From positions 1-5,079 of the forward strand of contig JAFYLN010000091.1 of NCBI GenBank assembly GCA_017537045.1: DNA of 5,079 nt, read 5' to 3'. A model generated the notes under the pieces. The model was not told the DNA's origin. It did not search any database and saw only the letters and a list, made by a program, of their open reading frames with translations. Positions 1 to 4,786 of this stretch are shown in pieces. The position numbers were made by a program, and so were the translations under genes. Each line of letters opens with the position of its first letter. The first letter of the stretch is position 1. This DNA is from Oscillospiraceae bacterium (GTDB taxonomy: Bacteria; Bacillota_A; Clostridia; Oscillospirales; Oscillospiraceae).

Positions 1-31
1 AAGCGAAGGTTTAACAGCCTTCGCTTTTCTT
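1..31 (+). other. 5' stem-loop of leader RNA (terminator-like)
   Basis: AAGCGAAGG (1-9) pairs perfectly with CCTTCGCTT (18-26) around the 8-nt loop 10-17, and is followed by TTTTCTTAT. In isolation it would be read as a Rho-independent terminator for something upstream. In this position, just ahead of the two guide loops, it corresponds to the 5' stem-loop of an IS110 bridge RNA. Both roles are possible, for example blocking read-through from flanking DNA while forming the RNA 5' end. The T-run is interrupted, so termination may be incomplete. Confidence 0.6.
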
Positions 32-33
32 AT

Positions 34-114
34 ATGATGAAGGAGGTCGGCCTGACGGAATTTCCAATTGGGACACCACGCCCGCAGACAAATGTGTCAG
101 CCATCCTTCATCAT
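34..114 (+). other. Putative target-binding loop of the bridge RNA
   Basis: The basal stem ATGATGAAGGA (34-44) pairs perfectly with TCCTTCATCAT (104-114). An upper stem CTGAC (52-56)/GTCAG (96-100), extended by GG (49-50)/CC (101-102), closes an internal loop with strands 57-69 and 84-95, capped by GGG (70-72)/CCC (81-83) and an 8-nt apical loop. The 3' strand holds AGACAAAT (86-93), the exact reverse complement of ATTTGTCT (1533-1540), the DNA immediately to the right of the element; this is the expected right target guide. The 5' strand (57-69, ending in CCAATT) is the predicted left target guide. Its matching DNA should lie directly left of the element, outside this window. Confidence 0.72.
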
Positions 115-118
115 TCTG

Positions 119-177
119 CATTCGATTTAGCTAGTTGGGACGGCATGCTGCTCCCGTTTAACGCACCAATCTGAATG
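119..177 (+). other. Putative donor-binding loop of the bridge RNA
   Basis: The stem 119-127/168-177 is nine pairs (CATTC then GATT against AATC and GAATG) with T172 bulged. The internal loop has strands 128-136 and 156-167, and the cap is GGGA (137-140)/TCCC (152-155). The 5' side contains TTAGCTAG (127-134), identical to 1525-1532 at the right end of the element, with nine of ten positions matching over 127-136 against 1525-1534. This is the expected left donor guide. The 3' strand 156-167 (GTTTAACGCACC) would be the right donor guide and predicts a left-end sequence resembling its reverse complement, just outside the window. Confidence 0.72.
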
Positions 178-227
178 AATTTTGAAGAGCTGGAACCGAT
201 CAATATCATTCACAGAGGAGGATCATC

Positions 228-1421
228 ATGATTGCTGTTGGAATCGATGTTTCTAAATCCAAGAGCACCGTTGCCATTCTGGATTCCTACGGAACAGTCT
301 TGGCAACACCATTTAACATGGCGCATACCCAACCGGAAATGAATGCTCTTGTGTCCAGGTTAAAGGCCTTTGACGAGCCTGTAACCATCCTTTTGGAGTA
401 TACAGGACACTATCATTATCCTGTTTTGAAAAAGCTCCAGGATGAGGGATTTCCTGTGTGCGTTGTAAATCCGTATCAGATGAAGAAATACGGAGATGTG
501 GAGATTCACAAAGCCAAAACAGATAAGAAGGATGCCCTTCGTATCGCAACCTACGCATTGGAGAAATCCTATAAGCTTGTTCCTTACAGCTTTATGGAAC
601 AGAAATATGAAGATCTGAAATTTCTGTCCAGACAGTACGATCAACGAATTGCTTTCGTTGCTAAACTCAAGGTGCAGCTTATCAATCTGCTGGACCAAAC
701 CATGCCTGGAATTACAAAAATTCTCGCTCTAAAAAGCCGAAATCCGGAGAAAAGCGCTTTAATGCTTTTTATAAAGCGGTATAAATCATTTGACGAGATT
801 CAGCGTATGGGCAAAACTCGCTTTCTCTCTACTTACGCAACACTCATGAAGAAAACAACAGATCGCCACGCTCCGCAGAAGGGTTTGGCGATTTATGAAC
901 TGGCCCGGGACAGTATCACTACCCGTGGAGAAGATCCCTACATTTGGTCTTCCCAGGATCAATGCGTGGATCTTCTGGCTACTGCACAGAATGCTGCCGA
1001 TGAAATTATTACGCAGATGCAGAACATTGCGGAAACCATTCCGGAATACAAAGTACTGCGTGCTATGAACGGTGTCGGTGACCGTCTGGGACCTGTCATC
1101 CTGGCCGAGATTGGCGACATACGGCGCTTTCATAGTGCGAAGGCTCTGAACTCCTTTGCCGGCAATGATGCGCCGCCATACCAGTCTGGACAGTTTGAGA
1201 GCAGAAACCGCCATATCTCCAAACGTGGCAGTTCTGCTCTCCGGAAAGCTTGTTTTGAGGTCGTGCAGGCCCTTAAACTGACAAAACCTCAGGACGACCC
1301 TGTATACCAATTCATTCTGAAAAAGGAACAGGAAGGCAAGCCCTACAACGTAGCCAAAATGGCCGGTGTAAACAAGTTCCTCCGAATCTACTACGCAAGA
1401 GCAATGGAACTCTATCGGTAG
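228..1421 (+). CDS. IS110-family transposase (RNA-guided DEDD recombinase)
   Basis: A 397-aa recombinase with both hallmark domains. The N-terminal RuvC-like DEDD domain shows D7 (GIDVSK), E57 (LLEYTGHYH), and D99 and D102 (KTDKKDA). A central helical region spans about residues 120-270. The C-terminal Transposase_20 domain (about 275-350) begins with a helix-hairpin-helix-like MNGVGDRLGPVILAEIGD (from M280) and continues through the PPYQSG segment, where S320 is the expected catalytic serine, to HISKRGSSALRKA. In this family the Asp cluster and the serine form a composite active site on a dimer or tetramer that exchanges strands at a dinucleotide core, guided by a leader-encoded bridge RNA. 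The start is fixed by the strong Shine-Dalgarno GAGGAGG (215-221), 6 nt before ATG, and by GIDVSK beginning at residue 5. Length is normal for the family and no frameshift is seen. Transcription probably comes from a promoter formed at the circular junction, shared with the leader RNA. Confidence 0.96.
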   Translation: MIAVGIDVSKSKSTVAILDSYGTVLATPFNMAHTQPEMNALVSRLKAFDEPVTILLEYTGHYHYPVLKKLQDEGFPVCVVNPYQMKKYGDVEIHKAKTDKKDALRIATYALEKSYKLVPYSFMEQKYEDLKFLSRQYDQRIAFVAKLKVQLINLLDQTMPGITKILALKSRNPEKSALMLFIKRYKSFDEIQRMGKTRFLSTYATLMKKTTDRHAPQKGLAIYELARDSITTRGEDPYIWSSQDQCVDLLATAQNAADEIITQMQNIAETIPEYKVLRAMNGVGDRLGPVILAEIGDIRRFHSAKALNSFAGNDAPPYQSGQFESRNRHISKRGSSALRKACFEVVQALKLTKPQDDPVYQFILKKEQEGKPYNVAKMAGVNKFLRIYYARAMELYR

Positions 1422-1446
1422 ATCTCTTTCATTATACACGAATTTT

Positions 1447-1471
1447 TTAAGCCCGCAATCTGGTGGGTTAA
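1447..1471 (+). terminator. Hairpin after the transposase gene, weak terminator candidate
   Basis: TTAA (1447-1450) and CCCGC (1452-1456) pair with GTGGG (1463-1467) and TTAA (1468-1471), giving nine pairs with one G-U and a bulged G1451, around the 6-nt loop AATCTG. The nearest T-run (1484-1489) starts 12 nt after the stem, so it is not a classical intrinsic terminator. It lies inside the right end and could stop transposase mRNA or simply be part of the end structure. Confidence 0.35.
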
Positions 1472-1514
1472 TTTCCTGCGCCCTTTTTTAGTAACCACAA
1501 CGCAAAATTTAGGC

Positions 1515-1543
1515 TTGACAAACATTAGCTAGATTTGTCTAAC
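1515..1543 (+). promoter_or_regulatory. Right-end -35 box; hybrid outward promoter
   Basis: TTGACA (1515-1520) is a perfect -35 consensus located 12 bp inside the inferred right end of the IS. In IS110 elements a promoter is assembled when the right end joins the left end in the circular form, and this box is suitably placed, predicting a -10 a few bases inside the left end. In the integrated copy the box is followed after 17 bp by TCTAAC (1538-1543), a 4-of-6 match to the -10 consensus in flanking DNA. It could therefore drive the downstream acetyltransferase gene. The -35 is clear; the -10 and actual use are inferred. Confidence 0.55.
1533..1540 (+). other. Right target flank matching the bridge RNA guide
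   Basis: ATTTGTCT is the exact reverse complement of leader positions 86-93 and begins at the base after the donor-guide match ends (1532). AT at 1533-1534 is the most plausible core dinucleotide, because AT also occurs in the predicted left target guide (67-68) and is complementary to 92-93. One donor-guide base (T135 against A1533) disagrees, so the core is provisional. This is where the host sequence, the former target site, resumes. Confidence 0.6.
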
Positions 1544-1591
1544 TGTTCTACAGATACGATATGGAGCGTGTCGGCGAATTTGACGGGGCGC

Positions 1592-1597
1592 GGGAGG
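1592..1597 (+). promoter_or_regulatory. Ribosome binding site fixing the GNAT start
   Basis: GGGAGG, 8 nt upstream of the ATG at 1606. No comparable site precedes the in-frame ATG at 1561, so the shorter protein is the better call. Confidence 0.75.
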
Positions 1598-1605
1598 TGC
1601 GGTAT

Positions 1606-2079
1606 ATGAGAAACTGGGTGCAATTGGTTCGCGCGGAAGAAAAGGACACGGAGCAGATCCAAGCTATGCAGCAGGAGGCTTTCGCGGAGCTCCTGGAAAG
1701 ATACCAGGATCATGACATGAGTCCGGCCACGGAGTCCTTGGAGAAAATCCGGTGGAAGATCACCCATCCGGGCAGCTTCTATTATTTTATCAGAGCCGGG
1801 GAAGAAACGGTGGGCGGCATCCGGGTGGTGGATTTGGGTGACGGCACCCGAAAGCGGATTTCTCCCATATATATTATGTCAACCTATCGGGGTAAGGGTT
1901 TCGCCCAGGCCGCCATGGTGGAAGCCGAGCGACTCCACGGTAGCCATCATTGGCAGCTGGACACCATTTGGGAGGAAGCGGGCAACTGCTATCTGTACGA
2001 GAAAATGGGCTACCGCCAAACCGGCCACCGGACGGTCATCAAGGAAAATATGACCATCGTGGACTATGAGAAGGATTGA
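1606..2079 (+). CDS. GNAT-family N-acetyltransferase
   Basis: A 157-aa protein with the single-domain acetyltransferase fold, which moves an acetyl group from acetyl-CoA to an amine on a small molecule or protein; the substrate cannot be told. The acetyl-CoA binding motif A is STYRGKGFAQAAM, with R95-G-K-G98 forming the pyrophosphate loop. The C-terminal NCYLYEKMGYRQTGHRTV is the usual last-strand motif carrying the conserved Tyr. The frame is open back to 1561, but GGGAGG (1592-1597) sits 8 nt before the ATG at 1606, and the N-terminus there (RNWVQLVRAEEKDTEQI) begins the first strand as expected, so 1606 is preferred. The 15 extra residues of the longer form resemble nothing. The IS110 element ends about 70 bp upstream and may have replaced or altered its promoter. 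Transcription ends at the hairpin at 2101-2124. Confidence 0.88.
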   Translation: MRNWVQLVRAEEKDTEQIQAMQQEAFAELLERYQDHDMSPATESLEKIRWKITHPGSFYYFIRAGEETVGGIRVVDLGDGTRKRISPIYIMSTYRGKGFAQAAMVEAERLHGSHHWQLDTIWEEAGNCYLYEKMGYRQTGHRTVIKENMTIVDYEKD

Positions 2080-2088
2080 GAATCCAAG

Positions 2089-2137
2089 AAACAGGAAAAA
2101 GTTGCCACCGGATCCGGTGGCAACTTCTGTTTATTTT
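2089..2137. terminator. Bidirectional Rho-independent terminator
   Basis: The arms GTTGCCACCG (2101-2110) and CGGTGGCAAC (2115-2124) form a perfect 10-bp stem with a GATC loop; the loop is itself palindromic, so the whole 24-bp core is a palindrome. AAAAA (2096-2100) precedes it and TTCTGTTTATTTT follows it, giving U-runs on both strands. AAACAG (2089-2094) and CTGTTT (2127-2132) can extend the stem. It lies 21 nt after the GNAT stop and 6 nt from the end of the convergent HAD gene, so it serves both. Confidence 0.9.
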
Positions 2138-2910
2138 GAGGTGGAGCAAAGGCTCAGCAGCAAGGGGGCGAGGGTGTGCCAATCGGTACCCTCGAATTCC
2201 CAATGGCGGCAATCGGCAGGAGCAACATCCAAGCCAAGGGCGGGATCGGCACAGGCCTGTCCCGGCGGGGTGATATTGGCGTGGAGGTATAAGGTAGCCA
2301 TGCCCAACGCTTTCGCACCGGCGATATCCGTGTTGCGGTCGTTGCCGATCATCAGACATTTTGCCGGGTCAAGGGATTGCTCCTCCATCAGCGCCCGGTA
2401 GAACCGGCTATCCGGCTTGCGGCAGCCATGATCTGAGGAAAGATAAATGCCGTCAAAGGCGGTATCCAACTCCAAATGCTGCAATTCATAAGCGGTAAAT
2501 ACTCTCTGGGCATTGCTCAGCAGCCAAAGACGGGATCCCTTGCGCCGCAAGGCATCCAATGCATCCAACACACCGGGGTACAGCTTTATGTATTTGGTTG
2601 ACATAATTCTAAACAATTGGGCGGCCTGTACGCCCAGCGCGTCGGCATTTTCTGCCACGCCCTTTTCCCGGAACAGCTGGGCCATCACCTGCTCGCAGGG
2701 AATGTCCGGGTAGCATTCGTAGCTCTGCCCGGCGGCAGATTCCCGGCTCGCCATGGCGGCGGCGAATGCGGCTTTCAGCGAAGCTCCGGTGTAATTTGCC
2801 CCGTAGTAGCCGAATAACAGGGCGGTCTTCTTCCAGACGGTGGCGCTTTCCACGGTGCGGATGTCCACCAAAGTACCGTAAAGGTCAAAAATCAGATCGG
2901 TGTAACCCAT
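2131..2910 (-). CDS. HAD-superfamily hydrolase
   Basis: A 259-aa cytosolic haloacid-dehalogenase-fold protein, probably a small-molecule phosphatase; the substrate is unknown. Motif I is FDLYGTLVD with nucleophile D9; motif II is LLSN (S132-N133); motif III is RKPD (K165); motif IV is IGNDRNTDIAGAKALG (D191, D195). The alpha-helical cap lies between residues 15 and about 110. The second acidic residue of motif I, usually Asp in phosphatases, is Tyr11, as in the DxYGT form seen in 2-haloacid dehalogenases and some uncharacterised HAD proteins. The frame runs open to 2976, but the start at 2910 is favoured by GGAGGGG (2917-2923) 6 nt before the ATG, by the motif I position, and by a promoter whose -10 lies inside the longer version. 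It is convergent with the GNAT gene and divergent from the ABC gene, so probably monocistronic. Confidence 0.9.
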   Translation of the reverse strand: MGYTDLIFDLYGTLVDIRTVESATVWKKTALLFGYYGANYTGASLKAAFAAAMASRESAAGQSYECYPDIPCEQVMAQLFREKGVAENADALGVQAAQLFRIMSTKYIKLYPGVLDALDALRRKGSRLWLLSNAQRVFTAYELQHLELDTAFDGIYLSSDHGCRKPDSRFYRALMEEQSLDPAKCLMIGNDRNTDIAGAKALGMATLYLHANITPPGQACADPALGLDVAPADCRHWEFEGTDWHTLAPLLLSLCSTSK

Positions 2911-2931
2911 GTGAGTCCCCTCCTTTTCCCC

Positions 2932-2960
2932 ATTATACTCCGAAAGCCGGGGATTGGCAA
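2932..2960 (-). promoter_or_regulatory. SigmaA-type promoter of the HAD gene
   Basis: Read on the minus strand: TTGCCA (2960-2955), a 17-bp spacer, then a perfect TATAAT (2937-2932). Transcription should begin near 2925, leaving a short leader that carries the ribosome binding site. This also rules out the upstream in-frame start at 2976. Confidence 0.8.
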
Positions 2961-2979
2961 AGGGTTTTTGGGGCATTCG

Positions 2980-3008
2980 TTGACAAGCCTGAAAGGCTGT
3001 GGTATCCT
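2980..3008 (+). promoter_or_regulatory. SigmaA-type promoter of the ABC gene, inverted repeat in spacer
   Basis: TTGACA (2980-2985), a 17-bp spacer, then TATCCT (3003-3008). The spacer contains the inverted repeat AGCCT (2986-2990), GAA, AGGCT (2994-2998), which could be a repressor site because it would lie under RNA polymerase. The start would be near 3015, giving a leader of about 35 nt. This promoter and the minus-strand HAD promoter have their -35 boxes only 19 bp apart, so the two units could share regulation. Confidence 0.7.
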
Positions 3009-3049
3009 GTATAAAGGAATGCTATTTCTATAAAATGGGGGTGCTGTGA

Positions 3050-4762
3050 GTGAACGGCCTACTCAAAGCCTTACAACTGGATAACGAAGACCCCCAACAG
3101 ATGAAACGGGAGGCAGCGTGGCTCTGGACCCGGATCAAGCGCAACCGGGGACTGATCCTGGCGGTGTCGGCGCTGAGTCTGATCGGCGCGATCATGGGCT
3201 TGGGCAGCAGCGTGGCCTCCAAGTATTTGATCGACGCGGTCACCGGGTTGGATGGGCGGCGGATCTTGATGGCCGCTTGCTGCATGGGACTTCTGACTTT
3301 GGGCGCCATTGTCCTGCGGGGTGTTTCCTCCCGGATGGGCGCTGCCATTCATATGAAAGTCTACACCCATAACCAGCGCAAGGTGTATAAGCGGATTTTG
3401 CGGGCCGGCTGGGAGGCTCTGGAGCCTTACCGCAGCGGCGACCTGCTCCACCGGCTCAATTCCGATGTGGCCAGTGTGTCCGACGGCGTGATCTCGGCGG
3501 TGCCGAATGCTTTGACGGTGTTTGTCCGGTTTGCCGGCGCTTTCGCTATTATGCTGGTATTTGACCCGGCCATGGCGCTGATTGCTCTGTTGGGTATTCC
3601 CGTGAGTCTGGGCCTTTCCCGGCTGCTGATGGGCCATTTGCGGCGGCATAACAAGCTGGTTAAGGAACTGGGCAGCGAATTGATGTCCTTCCAGGAGGAC
3701 TCCTTCCGCAACCTGACCAGTATCAAGTCCTTTTCCATTACCGATCTGTTTTCGGATAATCTGCGAAAGCTTCAGGGTACATACTCCGAGGCCTATATGT
3801 CCTATAACGCTTCTCAAATTTGGATCACCACGATTCTTTCCTTGATCAGTACTCTGGTCAGCGGCGTATGCTTTGGTTGGGGTGTGTACCGGCTGTGGCA
3901 GGGGACAATGACCTTTGGCAGCCTAACCATGTTTATGATGCTGGCGTCGACGCTTCGCTCTTCTTTCTCCTCTTTGATCAGCTTGATGCAGCAGGCGGCG
4001 TCTTTGATGACCTCTGCCGGGCGGATCATGGCGGTGGAAGAACTGCCGGAGGAAGAGGATGAGATCCCCGAGGGTTTGGAGGACGAGGAAGCGCTGTCCA
4101 TCAGCCTGGAAAAGACCGCGTTCTCTTATCAGGATGGGGCGGCTGTGCTCCAACCCTTTGAGTTTACCGCCGAACCCGGCGATATTATTGCTGTTACCGG
4201 CCCCTCCGGTGAGGGTAAGACCACCCTGTTGCGGCTGCTGCTGGGCTTAGTGCAGCCGGTTGCGGGCGAAGCCAAGCTCCGGGGCAGAAGTGGAAAAACC
4301 TATCCGCTGACCGCCGGAACCCGCAGTATTTTTGCTTATGTGCCCCAGGGGAACAGCATTTTTGCCGGAACAATTGCCGAAAATCTGCGAATGGTTCGTC
4401 CGGAGGCTACGGACGAGGAATTGATTCAGGCGCTGAAAACTGCCTGCGCCTGGGAATTTGTAAAGGAATTTTCCGACGGCTTGGAGCATCGGTTGGGTGC
4501 CGGCGGCCGGGGAATCTCCGAAGGTCAGGCCCAGCGATTAGCGATCGCCCGGGCGCTGCTGCGGGGAGCTCCGGTACTGCTGTTGGATGAAGCCACCTCG
4601 GCCATGGATATGGCGCTGGAACGGAAGCTGCTGGAAAACCTGAAGGCGGGCGGCGCGCTGCGGACCTGCATTCTGGTGACCCATCGGCCTGCCAGTGTGG
4701 CCTACTGTAACCGCGCTTATGAAGTAAGCAACGGTGTGGTTGAGGAGATTTTCCCCGGATAA
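3050..4762 (+). CDS. ABC exporter half-transporter (fused membrane and ATPase domains)
   Basis: A 570-aa type I ABC exporter half. The membrane domain covers about residues 33-310, with hydrophobic segments near 34-56, 70-92, 150-170, 172-192, 258-280 and 290-310. An acidic linker (EELPEEEDEIPEGLEDEEA) joins it to the nucleotide-binding domain (about 350-568): Walker A GPSGEGKTT (G384-T392, K390), Q-loop YVPQGNSIF (Q433), signature ISEGQAQR (I489-R496), Walker B VLLLDEATSAMD (D513, catalytic E514) and H-loop H545. All ATPase motifs are present; the signature is ISEGQ instead of LSGGQ, a variant known in this group. It must dimerise with itself or an unseen partner. The substrate is unknown: a drug, lipid or peptide are all possible. 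The GTG start follows GGGGGTG (3037-3043). A start at an internal ATG (residue 18) is possible but lacks a clear ribosome site. The next gene begins 24 bp after the stop, suggesting an operon. Confidence 0.93.
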   Translation: MNGLLKALQLDNEDPQQMKREAAWLWTRIKRNRGLILAVSALSLIGAIMGLGSSVASKYLIDAVTGLDGRRILMAACCMGLLTLGAIVLRGVSSRMGAAIHMKVYTHNQRKVYKRILRAGWEALEPYRSGDLLHRLNSDVASVSDGVISAVPNALTVFVRFAGAFAIMLVFDPAMALIALLGIPVSLGLSRLLMGHLRRHNKLVKELGSELMSFQEDSFRNLTSIKSFSITDLFSDNLRKLQGTYSEAYMSYNASQIWITTILSLISTLVSGVCFGWGVYRLWQGTMTFGSLTMFMMLASTLRSSFSSLISLMQQAASLMTSAGRIMAVEELPEEEDEIPEGLEDEEALSISLEKTAFSYQDGAAVLQPFEFTAEPGDIIAVTGPSGEGKTTLLRLLLGLVQPVAGEAKLRGRSGKTYPLTAGTRSIFAYVPQGNSIFAGTIAENLRMVRPEATDEELIQALKTACAWEFVKEFSDGLEHRLGAGGRGISEGQAQRLAIARALLRGAPVLLLDEATSAMDMALERKLLENLKAGGALRTCILVTHRPASVAYCNRAYEVSNGVVEEIFPG

Positions 4763-4786
4763 CTTGTGTTTTTGGAGTAGAAAGCC

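Larger units (their letters stand above)
1..180 (+). ncRNA. Candidate bridge RNA (seekRNA) of the IS110 element
   Basis: Three consecutive hairpins fill the leader. First, a 9-bp perfect stem AAGCGAAGG (1-9) with CCTTCGCTT (18-26). Second, a long stem 34-44/104-114 with an upper stem 52-56/96-100 and an apical GGG/CCC (70-72/81-83). Third, a stem 119-127/168-177 with one bulge and an apical GGGA/TCCC (137-140/152-155). This order, a 5' stem-loop followed by two stem-loops with internal loops, is the published layout of the IS621 bridge RNA, and the length of about 177 nt is similar. In that system the first loop pairs with target DNA and the second with donor DNA, and the RNA guides the recombinase to both. 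Guide sequences here match the right end and the right flank of this copy (see the loop entries). The exact 5' and 3' ends are inferred; the RNA may begin slightly left of the window. The fold was worked out by eye, with no energy calculation. Confidence 0.8.
1..1534 (+). mobile_element. IS110-family insertion sequence, left tip outside window
   Basis: A single-gene element: structured non-coding leader (1-227), DEDD/Transposase_20 recombinase (228-1421) and a short right end. The long non-coding part is upstream of the recombinase, the arrangement of the IS110 subgroup rather than the IS1111 subgroup, where it is downstream. The right boundary is inferred from guide matches in the leader RNA: 127-134 equals 1525-1532 (element end), and 86-93 is the reverse complement of 1533-1540 (target flank). 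The core dinucleotide is probably AT at 1533-1534. No terminal inverted repeats are evident, as is usual for this family. The left boundary is not visible; if the right-end -35 box works with a left-end -10 box, the tip should lie only a few tens of bases before position 1. The element is more AT-rich than the genes to its right, consistent with recent arrival. The open frame is intact, so the copy may be active. Confidence 0.88.

Noticed and set aside
1..31. Rho-independent terminator of an upstream gene
   Set aside because: The hairpin and T-run fit, but its place directly ahead of the two guide loops fits a bridge RNA 5' stem-loop better; listed with that ambiguity.
9..162. Repeat GTTTAAC at 9-15 and 156-162
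   Set aside because: A seven-base match of the same sense, one in a hairpin closing base and loop, the other in the donor-loop 3' strand. Too short and not complementary, so probably chance.
786..1439. Long open frame on the minus strand within the transposase gene
   Set aside because: Antisense shadow of a well-supported transposase; no domain resemblance or ribosome binding site.
1529..1532. CT (1529-1530) or AG (1531-1532) as the IS core dinucleotide
   Set aside because: CT is the core of some IS110 elements, but neither CT nor AG occurs in the predicted left target guide (57-69), and the right target guide match does not cover them. AT at 1533-1534 fits more constraints.
1561..1605. Longer GNAT protein starting at 1561
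   Set aside because: No ribosome binding site before 1561, the added residues match nothing, and a strong site lies 8 nt before the ATG at 1606.
2911..2976. Longer HAD protein starting at 2976
   Set aside because: The extension overlaps the gene's own -10 box and ribosome binding site and precedes motif I by far too many residues.
3035..3049. Four-codon leader ORF (ATG GGG GTG CTG TGA) abutting the ABC start
   Set aside because: It ends directly against the GTG start and could couple translation, but it is so short that chance is the simpler explanation.
3071..3817. Long open frame on the minus strand within the ABC gene
   Set aside because: Antisense shadow with low-complexity His/Gln-rich composition, opposite a coding frame with all expected ABC motifs.
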